Assembly: GCA_025201345.1 (NCBI GenBank) | Contig: JAIXMG010000005.1 | Coordinates: forward strand, 62,001-126,000 | Origin: Thamnidium elegans | Taxonomy: Eukaryota; Mucoromycota; Mucoromycetes; Mucorales; Mucoraceae | Direction: 5' to 3' | Length of the DNA stretch: 64,000 bases | Shown: one piece after another, positions 12,236 through 22,592 of the stretch | Position numbering within the stretch: the first letter of the stretch is position 1 | How the letters are laid out: every line of letters begins with the position of its first letter | Position numbers and translations under genes: made by a program | The notes under the pieces: generated by a model | Seen by the model: only the letters and a program-made list of their open reading frames with translations | Databases searched by the model: none | What the model was told of the DNA's origin: nothing

Positions 12236-12596
12236 CTTAGATGCTTTTGAACTCGGAACTTCTCCCGATCTTGCATTTGCTGGTCCTTTCACAATTGAAG
12301 GTGGTACCGGTGGTAACCCTGCTGGTACTAGCGCTGATGCTACACCTAACGCTGTACCTGCTGCTTCTCCTGCTTCTCCTGCTAGTCCCGCGGGTGGTAA
12401 CGCTGCTGCTCCTGCTGCTGCTCCTGCTTCTCCCGCTGGTGGTTCTTCACCCACTGCCGCAAGCCCTGCTAGTTCTGGTACATCTGCCCATAACGCTAAT
12501 TCCTCTCACGCTGCTTCAGCGGGTATCAAGCAAACCGCTGGTCAATCTGTTATTGCTGCTGGTGTCGTTGCCGCTATTGCTTCTCAATTCTTTTAA
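11864..12596 (+). CDS. Secreted GPI-anchored Kre9/Knh1-domain cell-wall protein
   Basis: Two exons, 11864-12155 and 12241-12596, give 215 aa; the intron is nearly all poly-T before TTCTTAG. Residues 1-21 are a clear signal peptide ending VSADP. Residues 22-110 match the Kre9/Knh1-like N-terminal domain (ISITAPLANTRLKAGSEVIIAW, QIVLAKGKSN, GGKYVWKIP, ELGTSPDLAFAGPFTI) found in Ser/Thr-rich GPI proteins. A Pro/Ala/Ser-rich stalk follows, and the protein ends in a hydrophobic tail (SVIAAGVVAAIASQFF) after a small-residue stretch, typical of GPI attachment. Likely role: wall glucan assembly or a wall structural protein; function inferred from family only. Codons are C/T-biased, as in strongly expressed genes. 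Confidence 0.88.
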
Positions 12597-12893
12597 TTCT
12601 TTTTCTAAATTCACTATTATTCCCTCTCTTATTACTGTACTCCGTACCTCCTCAAAGTATTTCTCTTTATAGTTCTCTTTTTATACAACTACACGCAAAA
12701 TTCTTTTTGTTTCTTATATAAAATAAAAAATAATACAACATAAAATCCTTGTATTACAAAACTGTCAAATTGGGGGGAGGGGGGATCGCAACTTGAAAAA
12801 AAAAAAAACGCGCGCGTTTGTTATCATTCCTTTTTTTTTTTTTTTTTTTGACTTATTTTTTTTCTTCTTCCTTTTTTTCAGTAAAAAGAAAAT

Positions 12894-15800
12894 ATGCCTT
12901 CTGCTTCATTAAAAAGAACAAATAGTTTTCGTGATAGTCCTGAATTTGAGGTACTCATATTGGTTTCCTTCTTCTTTTAAAAAACTAAAAAAAAACTTAA
13001 TTTATAAATAGGAAGAAGGACCTAAAAAAACAAGAAGAATAAGAAATGAATCTGAATCAGAACAAGAGGATGGGTCTGAAGAGTCTGGACAAGAAGAGGA
13101 AGACAATGAAGATTCTGAGGATATAACTGCCAATGTTGATTTTGAAAACATGGTAAAAAAAAAAAAAAAAAGAGACTTTACCTTTTTTTTTTATCGTAGT
13201 TAACAAAATATATATATATATTTCTTTTTTTCAAGTCGTTCAATGAATCCGGTACTATTGCTCGAGTCGAAGTAGTCAATTTCATGTGTCATAAATACCT
13301 GAAAGTTGATTTAGGCCCAAAGATTAATTTTGTAATTGGTCATAATGGTAGTGGAAAAAGTGCCATTTTAACAGCTATTACACTTGCTCTTGGAGCGAAT
13401 GCCAGTTCGACTAATCGTGGTAGAAACTTGGGAGCTTTTATCAAAGAAGGAACAAGGTAAATATACATATATATCTGTTATTTATATATTACCTGTTAAA
13501 TTTTATTATGCAGTGCTTCAAATATCGTCATTCACCTTACCAACCGCGGATCCAACGCCTACAAACCCGATTTATATCCAGGAATTATAGTTGTCGAACG
13601 TAGATTAAACAAAGAAGGTCCCTCACCCTACAAACTTAAAAACGTATCCAACCGAATCGTCTCTCACAAAAAAGAAGATTTAGTTGCCGTGTTGGACCAC
13701 TTTGGTATCTTGGTCAATAACCCTTTAACCATGTTAACTCAAGATATGGCCAGAAAGTTTCTTAGTGATAGTACGTCTGAAGATAAATACAAATTGTTTA
13801 TGCATGGTACTCAATTAACTCAACTTCGTTCTGATTTTGAAAACGTCAGAGAAAGTCTTGATACAGCTCATATCACACTTCAAAGAAAAAAGGAAGGTTT
13901 ACCCATCCTGGAAGAAAAAGCGGGTGAGGCACAACGTAGGTACGAAGAAGCAGAAGAAGTAAGAGACATTTCACAAAAGATTGATGAATTGAACAACGAG
14001 TTGGTCTGGTCACAAATCATTTCAAAGGAAAAAGAGGCTGAAAAGTACAAGTATGATGTAGCTACTGCCGAAAACAAATTGGAAGAAATGAAGGCATTAT
14101 ATGACGAACACAAAGCAAAAATTGATCAAGTTGTCAGAAGCATTGAACAAGTCAATAACGAATGGGATATTCATAAAAACGCACCTAACCCCGACGCTGA
14201 AGAAAAATCTGCTCTTTTAGAAAAGAAAGTGACAAAGGAAATTCAGTTAAAGGACTTTAAGGTTGAACTTACTGAAATCAATAACCTGATTAAAAGTACA
14301 AAAGCAATTAAAGAAAGTCATGAACGAAATTTGAAGGCAGAAACAGATAAATTAGAAGCCACCACCAAAGTAAAACGTGATGAAATTGTAGAACAAATTG
14401 AAAAGGCTCAAGCCAAAATGGACGAAAAAGTCAAAAAAGCGAAACAGTTTCGTATTGAGTATAATGAAATTGGCGATGAAATTCAAAAATCAAAGGAAAA
14501 GCGTCAACGTATCGTGAGAGAAGCAACAGACATGAGAAACAAGATGGATGAATTAAGTAATTTGGTGTCTAATTTGGAAGCACAACGTGGTGATCGTATG
14601 AGAGCCTATGGTAGAAACATGCCTCAGGTATTAGACGCTATTCGTCGTGAGACCAGATGGAAGGCAAGAAAACCAGTGGGTCCTTTAGGCGCGACTCTCA
14701 CTTTATTACAGCCTCAGTATGCCGATACACTTGAAACGTTCTTTAAAAAAGTATTAAATGCCTTTGTGGTCGAATGCTTTGAAGATAAAAATTTATTGTT
14801 TAGTATCTTGAGTCGTTGCAACATGAGTGGCAGCCCTATTATTGTAGCTGAACGTGACATGTTTGATTATTCAGCTGGTGAACCTGATGAAAAGTATTTG
14901 ACAGTACTTCGTGCATTACGATTTGAAGATGAATGGGTCAAACGTCAATTGATCATTTCAAGCAAGATTGAAAAGACATTGTTGATGGAAGATCGTGCAA
15001 AAGCTGATGAAGTCATGTTGACACAACCAAGAAATATTCATTTGTGTTTTACTAGTAGTGGACATAAAGTTGGTAGTAAAACTGGTATGACTACTGAATC
15101 TTTAGATGTGTATCGTGGTCCTCCTCGATTTCAAACTGATGTAGAAGGAAAGATCAGACAACTTAAAGATAATATACGAGAACTTCAAAAGTCTTATGAT
15201 GATCTTAATGCAATAGCTAAAGAGATTACAGAGCAAACAGTAGAACTTGAAAAACGCCAAAGATCATGTAGAAGTAATGAAAATGGAGCAGAAAAAGAAA
15301 TTAAAAACCTTGAAAGATATATTGAAGAAAAGGAAGATACATTAAAAGAAGATGATCCAGTTGATTTAACGATTTTTGAAGAAGATATTAAATCGTGTGT
15401 AGAAAAGATTAAAAACTATGTACAACAATTTCAAAATATTAACAGTCAACGTATACTCGTACTTGAAGAATTGAAGGAGATATTTAAAAAGATTAAAATT
15501 ATTGAACAAAAGGAATCAGGTAGAGATGAAGCGTTAGATGAATATCGTGTTCGTGTAGGCAAACTTTATGAAATTAAAAAGAAATTAAATGAAACATTGG
15601 ATGGATTAAATTCAGAGAAACAGACATTAAAAGCAAGATATGAAAGTAGAAAGACACATTTAGCAGAAGCAAATAACTTGGTTCAACAATGGATACAACA
15701 ATCTTCAGATGATTACCCTGATCGTGTTGATACGGAGAGAGCCCCTCGTGAAATTGAAAAGGAGATTGTAAGGTTAGAAAGACTTGCTACAGATAAGGAA

Positions 15801-16625
15801 AATGAAATGGGTATGTCAGTTGATGAGTTGGAAGGGGTTACAATGGGTATATTAAACGACTGGAATGAGGCTAAAAAGACAGTTCATGAAATGGAAACTT
15901 TATCACGATCCTTGAAAAAGACACTTGAGAAACGTATTAGAAAGTGGGGACAATTCCGTGATTATATGTCACTTTCAGCCAAAGCTTATTTTAGTTATTA
16001 TCTTCATTTAAGAGGTGATGAAGGATCTCTTAAATTTAATCATCAAACAAAGAAACTTGATATTAGAGTTTCTACTGGTGATCAATATAGTAGAGGTCCT
16101 CGTCAAAAAGATTCAAGGTCTTTATCTGGTGGTGAAAAATCTTTCTCTCAGATCAGTTTATTATTATCATTGTGGCAAAGTATATCTTCACCTATTATTT
16201 GGTACGTGAGAGAAAGAGGGAGAGAGAGAGAGAGTGAGAGAGAAAATATGGTTACAAGGTGGCTTACATATTATACTAATTAACTTTTTTATTTTTATTT
16301 TGCACAGCCTAGATGAGTTTGATGTATTTATGGATGCAGTAAATCGTAGACAAACTATGAGTATGATTGTAAGTATATTTATATAGATAGATATATATAT
16401 ATATAATGTATATTCTAACGACCTATTACTACTTAAATAGATGAACGCAGCTAGTGATAACTCTTCGCAGTACATTTTAATTACACCTCAAGGTAAACTG
16501 AACTGATTTATCAAAGAAATAATAGCCTATTAACCTATTTTTTTTTAGACTCAAGTGGTATGACTCCTGGAAAGTTTGTCACCGTTCATCGTTTAGCGGA
16601 TCCTGAACGTAACGCAGAAGAATAA
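12894..16625 (+). CDS. SMC6: SMC6, structural maintenance of chromosomes subunit
   Basis: Core ATPase of the SMC5/6 complex (DNA repair, replication-fork stability). Seven exons: 12894-12950, 13012-13152, 13236-13456, 13514-16201, 16308-16368, 16441-16492, 16549-16625 (1,098 aa, all phases consistent). An acidic N-terminal tail precedes the head: VNFMCHKYLKVDLGPKINF, Walker A GHNGSGKSA, and QDMARKFL typical of SMC6. Long coiled coils flank the hinge (GPLGATLTLLQPQYADTLETF region, about residues 450-620). The C-terminal head has signature LSGGEKSFSQ, then Walker B PIICLDEFDVFMD, formed across the exon 4/5 junction. Reading through the fourth donor (16202) would add a serine/arginine run and a stop, so splicing is required for Walker B. 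Confidence 0.96.
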
Positions 16626-16915
16626 AACTATAATATTCCACTTTTTTTTTGCCCTTTTTTTTAAAATAAAATACATTTATACGAGCACCAAAGCCTCGTC
16701 ATTGTATCATGAGCTCAGTTTTCCGTTACACTAATGTGGCTGATAAGAAGTTATACAGCAAATAGAAATTTAGTAGCGCCAAGATATTTATTTTTAAATT
16801 GATCCCTTTTTTAGAAAGGAAAAAAAAAACTATATAAATACCACCCTAAAATTTTTTTTACTCTTCTTCTTCTTCTTTACTCTTCTTTTATTATTATTAT
16901 TATTATTGTAACGAT

Positions 16916-17207
16916 ATGTTTACTAGTAAAAAAAATTCAACCTTATTCTTATTTGCATTACTTGCATTATTAGTCACCTTTATGGGTGATTTCGTCACTG
17001 CTGCACCTATTGGCAGTATTGGCGAAGACTCTGCTACAATTACCTGTAAGTTTATTTAGATCACACACACTTTTTTTTTTATTTTTATTTTATTTACTGA
17101 CAACAATTTTTACTTTATTATTAGTTGCTGGGCATACAGTTACTGTTCAAGGCATCGTATTCAGTGTTTTACTATTCCTTACTGGTGGTTACCTTTGTTT
17201 CCTCGGA

Positions 17208-17247
<40 letters not shown>

Positions 17248-17908
17248 AATATTTATAGATTATTTAACAACATTTTTCTTAGGTGTATTTCAAAACTTTA
17301 CCATGTTTATTGTCGGTTTTTATGTTGGATCCAATATTGCTTATATCATCATGACAAACGCTAAATCAGACTTTGGAGAAAACTCACAGACTATTTTACT
17401 TTGTGTCAGTATCGGTGTTGGTATATTAACAGGTGGTCTATTATGCTGTTGTTTCTTTTTAGCTGTCTATTTATTAGGTGCCTTACTCGGTTACGTACTT
17501 GCACTTTGGTTATTATCTTGGGACACAAACGGATTAATTGAGACTAATTGGGGTCGTGCCATTTTAATTGTCTGTTTCGTCATTGCCGGTATTGTCTTGA
17601 TGGCCTTCTTGGAACGTCCCATGTTTATTATCGCTTCCGCATTTATCGGTTCATTTGCTATCTTCTGTGGTATCGATGTCTATATAAAATCTGGTTTCTT
17701 GGAATTAGTAGATCAGTTCTTACACGCAAAGAGCTTAAACGTACTTGTCAATGCTTCAAGTACTTTACGTGGTATGTTGGGTGGTTGTTTAGGTCTTGCT
17801 ATTGTTGGTGCCTTGATCCAATGGTGTATGATCAGACGTGATTCTAGCAACTATCGAGGTTGGAGTGAACGTCATCCTCGTGGCGGTGGATGGAAGCGTG
17901 TACAATAA
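16916..17908 (+). CDS. DUF4203/TMEM198-like multi-pass membrane protein
   Basis: Three exons, 16916-17045, 17125-17208 and 17283-17908, give 236 aa with phase-1 junctions. A signal-peptide-like N-terminus (LFLFALLALLVTFMGDFVTA) is followed by about seven hydrophobic segments (VFSVLLFLTGGYLCFLGG; MFIVGFYVGSNIAYII; LLCVSIGVGILTGGLLCCCF; GALLGYVLALWLL; AILIVCFVIAGIVLMAFL; MFIIASAFIGSFAIFCGI; MLGGCLGLAIVGALIQW). This is the DUF4203 layout shared with TMEM198 and TM7SF3; biochemical function is unknown. The cytosolic tail is basic and Gly/Trp/Arg-rich. Intron 2 is dominated by a run of about 36 A (17210-17245). Tail to tail with the LEM gene. Confidence 0.82.
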
Positions 17909-18175
17909 ATCAAAAAAAGAAAAGACTTCCCCCCACCCTCCCTCTTCTTCTATATCCATATCCATTAAAGAAAATTATATATAACTTTTCCCTCTCCTCC
18001 TTTTTCTCTTATTACTATTATAAATATATATATATATATTTGCTGTATTATTTTATATATAAATAATTATATTTCTTTTTTTTTTATAACTGTTTATTAA
18101 TTACTAGTGTTTTATTTACAATATGTATGTGCGCAAGTTTGTGAGAGTTTATAGAATCAATAGTTTTTCTTCTTC

Positions 18176-20391
18176 TTATGGAGTTAACTCCCAATATTCG
18201 GCAATGTCGCCATTGACTTCCTCTATGGATTTTTTGATATGAGGATGTGACTCGGCCTTTTTAACAACACATTGCCAGTCGGCAATGGTTTTTGAGTTAT
18301 TGAGATCAACAATAGATGATCTCAACTGAGAAGCAAGAAGTCTTGGTGAAGGGTACTGCGAAGTGTTCTTAGTATGATTATCATACTATTTTAAATAAAT
18401 TAGCTTCTATTAATTTTAGCTGTATATGTTGTGTTACCTGTTGTTTTAATTGATCGACAATGCTTTTCACCATTTTATCAATCTTTTGTTGATATGCTTT
18501 TTTGTTTCGGTAGTCTTTGGTTGCTCCGTATATTGCTGTAAAAACAGAAATAAAAGCTATTTTTATAATCATATTAGTTTAAACGCGCACCAATTAAAAA
18601 GAAAAAAAAAAACTTTTACCGATAATATATAATTTGATCTTATTGGGTACAGCAAGATATAATCGTTTTATTTGACAAGTAATCGAAAACTTGTATCGAC
18701 TCGTACCCAAGAAACGTTCTTTGTCACTAATATATAAAAGAGTCAGTCAGGAAAAAAAAAAAAAAAAAAAAAAAAGAGATATACTTACGTTTCCCAATAA
18801 TGAATTTTAGGATCTTCCAATATAGTAGAAAAACCAATTAATAAAATCTGATCAAGTTTATCAGCAGGTAAATGCTCTTCCAAATGTTCTTTTAAATCAA
18901 TCATAATCTCTTTTACTGGTATACGACTCATAGGAACATCTTGTATATTTAAATCAGGATTTAGCATCAATTGATTGCAGTAGGCTTCACCTTGACGTAC
19001 TGCTAAATAATTTTTAATCTTTCGCTCCACTTTATGAACATATCTACCCAAGACAGAGTTATGAACACAGTCATCAGCAATAGGGAAAATATGACCAATA
19101 TTATAAAGTGGTGTCTTTCGTTGATATAATGCATCACATTCTAATTCACCATTAGAGCAAATACCGTGGTCAGGACATGGGATGCATGGAGATGGTAACA
19201 TGGATACCAATGTAGAAGGTGTAGTATTGTTAATATCTTTAGGATAGTTTTGACAGTATCCGTTCTTTTGACGTGCATAGCTTGTAATAAAAAACCCAAT
19301 CATACCAATAATCATATATAAAGCACAAAAGATAAATAAAGCTTGTTTAAATCTTGCTTTCCAGATAGATAAACGTCTTTTGGTTTCTTCTAATTTTTCA
19401 CTTCTGGTAGTAATGCGTCGATTGTTGTTAGGAGTATTGGATTTGGCGGCATAGAATGCAATGGGTGATACAAATTGGTCTTTGTATAATTGAACAAGTT
19501 CTTCTTTATCCACTGGGCCTAGTTCTTCATCATCATCGTCATCGTCATCGTTGACATCACTATCGCATTCGAAATCAGTGTCGTCTTCATCGTCGTCTTC
19601 ATCATAGTAGTCCGTGCGACCGTTACCATTTGCTGCGGTATCTGTACTACCTGTAGCACTGTATTTTTCTGCTTCAGTTGTTTGATTTTTCTTTTCATTA
19701 AATATTGCAGGTCGATAATCATCTTCATCAGTGTCGTCGTTATCATCACCAGACGAAGCAAACGAATCTTCTTCGCTAAAAGGAGGAGGACTAAACCTTG
19801 ATCGTATTGCTTTAGCGAGGTTGTTTACAGCTTTCACAGGCATGCTTTTTTGCTTAACAACATTAGTATGTGTTTGATCATCTTCATCAAGATCTGGTTG
19901 TACTCTTCTCTTTGGTAAACTAGGAATTTTAAATCCATCTGCATCCTATATATATTTATTAGTAAAATGGGGAAATAATACAAAGAAAAAAAAAACATAC
20001 TTTGGTAGTCTTTTTATCGTCCAAATAATTTGAAACGGTATTTTCATACTTTTTAGGTTTATGACTTACTCTACGTCCACGACCGTACGTCTCGCTCTCC
20101 TCAAACGGTACATGCTGTTGCTTATACTCTCGCAAGATTTCTTCTCGTCTAGGCTCAATGTGCTTTCGGAACAAGTCGATAAGATCAACTCGTGTAAGGT
20201 TGGAAAGATATGGAATGTTGTGAGATGTTAATATTTCCTTTAATTGATATTTGCGTAGTGAACGCACTGAAAAGCGCTCATCTAATTTTTTTTTTAAAAA
20301 AAACGGTTTAGTATGTATACTTTGGGTCGTATAAATATATAGATTTACCAAGGTAATAGAGTTCATTCGGAATATCCGGATTAGTATTCAT
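18176..20391 (-). CDS. LEM/HeH inner nuclear membrane protein (Src1/Heh1/Man1 family)
   Basis: Six exons: 20391-20349, 20281-20001, 19945-18789, 18726-18620, 18556-18438, 18385-18176 (638 aa, phases consistent). The N-terminus has a HeH/SAP-type DNA-binding motif (RSLRKYQLKEILTSHNIPY, then LTRVDLIDLFRKHI). A linker with basic nuclear-localisation-like segments and two acidic runs of Asp/Glu follows. A transmembrane helix (ALFIFCALYMIIGMIGFFITSYA) begins the MAN1/Src1 C-terminal domain, whose lumenal part has conserved Cys (CIPCPDHGICSNGELEC) and HYWET. A second weaker membrane segment (LYIIAFISVFTAIYG) is complete only if the acceptor at 18557 is used rather than 18536. Role: anchors chromatin and assists pore quality control at the inner nuclear membrane. 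Confidence 0.9.
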
Positions 20392-20928
20392 TGGTAAAAA
20401 TAATAATAATGTAACGATTATAAAAAGGAGAATAATAACAACGAAAAAAAAAAAAAAAAAAAAAGTTCGTGTTTTATGGAGAAAAGAAAAAAGGCCTTAT
20501 TTATTTTTACAAGTTGTGTGACTATACAGTCACGGTCTGAATGAGAAAATTGAAAATAATTGTTAGTAGATAAAAATATACTTCTTTGAATGAAATATTA
20601 ACTATTCTTATCTAGATACTTATATGTTCTATATTCTTTTAAAGGTATGTATCATTTAACTTTTTACAGTAATACTCTAAGAACTAGTTAATCTTTTCTA
20701 ATCATAGGTAAGGTTTTTTTTCCGTGCTTTCTCATTGTCTATCGTTTTTTTTTTTTTTTCACTATATACTATAGTATATCTAATACTACAATATACCATG
20801 ATACGCTACTTCCACCTAAACCACCCCTAATTTTGAATACTTTTTTTTTTTTATTATTATTATGAATTTGCTACCATTTTTATAAGCATTATTTGAACGA
20901 ATGATTTTTATTTTTATTTTTCCAATTT
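20392..20928. other. Intergenic, upstream of LEM gene
   Basis: AT-rich 5' region of the LEM gene with poly-A (20444-20463) and poly-T (20744-20759) tracts. I see no coding sequence. It ends at the stop of a decayed reading frame on the minus strand. Confidence 0.5.
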
Positions 20929-21480
20929 TTAAATAACAGAACAGAAGTTTTCATCACGATGCTGGTTTTCCTTTAATAACAAAATACTTGAGAGAGCAAG
21001 TATCAGATGAGGATGTGACTCAATAATAAGACCTGTGCTTTTAGCTCTGTCAACAGCGTACTTCGAAAATAGCTTGCATTTAACACCAACATCAATATCA
21101 CCAATTAAAGTTTCGGCAACATTTTCGTAGTTAGCTTTTAGGTCTCTCGCAATCAGGTATAAGGGTGGCTCTTCCTCTTCATCGACCTGAATGGCATCAT
21201 TATCTTGAAATGATACAAGGAGACTTTTAAAATTTCTAGAATGTTTCTAATTAAAATATTGTTCGTCTATGATAGTAGACTGAGCTAATACGTCAAAATA
21301 AAATATACCTACCTTAAAATTATCGAGATACAATTGAGCCTTTTTAGTTGCAGCTTTTTGTACGTTTGGCCTGTTCACAAACAGCTCCAAATCTTTTTTT
21401 TAATGCGCTTGCCGCATTCTGTATGTCGCTAAACTTTTCATAATATTCTAAGAAAGCTTATTTATAACTCCATACGTTGA
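20929..21480 (-). pseudogene. Broken unidentified gene downstream of a dispersed-repeat leader
   Basis: Two coding-like blocks on the minus strand: about 21480-21313 (EYYEKFSDIQNAASALKK, then after a shift in a poly-A run KDLELFVNRPNVQKAATKKA) and 21246-20929 (105 aa, beginning KHSRNFKSLLVSF and ending HRDENFCSVI stop). Donor GTAGGT at 21312 and acceptor TAG before 21246 join them in frame. An in-frame stop near 21465 and the poly-A frameshift near 21402 break it. It lies right behind a dispersed-repeat copy (21519-21818). I do not recognise the protein. Confidence 0.4.
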
Positions 21481-21518
21481 CGTCTTTGTTTTCAAAGTAC
21501 ACCACAATATCATAAAGA

Positions 21519-21818
21519 AGTCTCTTTTGAAATATTTAAACATTTGATTATATAAAAGGTATTTGCTTGTATATAAATTCATTTTTTTTTTTAAAAAAAA
21601 AGTAAAAGAAAAGGATGGAATAAATAGGTTAATTTAATCATGATAAAAAAGGGTTTATTCAACCATGATAAAAAGGATTTATTTAATCACGATATTAAAA
21701 AAAAAAAAAAAAAAGTCGTTTTTACATGTAAAGTACCTGTTATTGTTGGAAGTGCACCAAAAAATACGTCATAAGTTGACACTGGCGGTGTAAAATGATG
21801 GTGTACCAAGAATTAACC
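21519..21818 (-). repeat. Dispersed repeat R1, copy 1 (reverse)
   Basis: Reverse-oriented copy of a repeat also found at 27613-28034 and 40626-41056. Read on the minus strand it starts GGTTAATTCTTGGTACACCA, has an internal TTTTTTGGTGCACTTCCAAC, then about 25-bp tandem units of the type TATCATGATTAAAT, a T(n)A(n) palindrome and an ATG followed by an open frame (MNxYTSKYxLYNQM). The end segment has the direct-repeat-within-inverted-repeat look of Tc1-type termini, and Tc1 transposase debris lies next to it. Confidence 0.75.
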
Positions 21819-21874
21819 TAAAGTTTATTAATAACATGTTGGATATTAACATAAATGAGTAGGCACGAGAATCC

Positions 21875-22174
21875 CCAAGAGCATATTTTATCATGGATAA
21901 TCTACTTAATCAAATAAATACAGTAATGTAAAGCAGAAATAAAGAATACAAGTGGGCCCATATTCGCTCGAATTAAATCCCATTGAACAGTGCTGAGCTC
22001 TGCTCTGGAAAAGCGTACTGAGCACGTTCGACATCGTATATCGAATACTGAGCAGCTCAAGGCGTGTCTTCAAAGTGAGTGGCGGAACTTAGACAGTGAC
22101 TTATTGTCGAATTTAGTGGCAAGTATGCCTAAAAGATGTCAGTCTGTAATAGACAATAACGGTGGCTGTTCTAA

Positions 22175-22181
<7 letters not shown>
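21875..22181 (+). pseudogene. Tc1/mariner transposase C-terminal remnant
   Basis: Broken plus-strand frames read FIMDN, EYKWA, PYSLELNPIEQC and then LEKRTEHVRHRISNTEQLKA. That is the order of a DDE_3 transposase end: a D-containing strand, then PYSPxLNPIE with the last catalytic Glu, then a helix tail. Two or more frameshifts and stops separate the parts. The last frame ends at a TAA at 22179-22181, followed by a run of about 29 A. The element is dead. Confidence 0.75.
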
Positions 22182-22212
<31 letters not shown>

Positions 22213-22592
22213 ATTTTTCGCCCTTTTCTTTAAGGGTTTAAAACTTGGTTGTGTTTGAAAGGCTTTTTATTAACTAACTTTACTGTTCGAATTCGGATGT
22301 ATATAACACTTTTCAAAAATTAATTAAAAAAATTAAATTCTTTCGAACACTTATTACACGTGGCTGTAGAGTGTTGAGTCATGTTGCCAAGGTGAGATAA
22401 AGGAACTTGATTACGTGCCTTCAGTTATTCTTTGTGCGAACGCTTCAGATAACATGCGTTAATTAAGTTTTACTTTTATGCTTAACAATAACCCCTGACT
22501 TGCTCAATTAGATTCATTTCTGGCTAGTACGGAGGAAGATATATTGAGAAAAAAAAAATGCATAAACTAGATTAAAGACAGCAAAACCAATT
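22182..22592. other. Intergenic, no gene seen
   Basis: Poly-A tract followed by AT-rich DNA between the Tc1 remnant and the 3' end of the kelch gene. No coding sequence, and no clear inverted repeat closing the Tc1 element was found. Confidence 0.4.

Noticed and set aside
12230..12454. Ala/Pro/Gly-rich minus-strand ORF
   Set aside because: Mirror frame of the GPI-anchored protein's Ala/Pro/Ser stalk.
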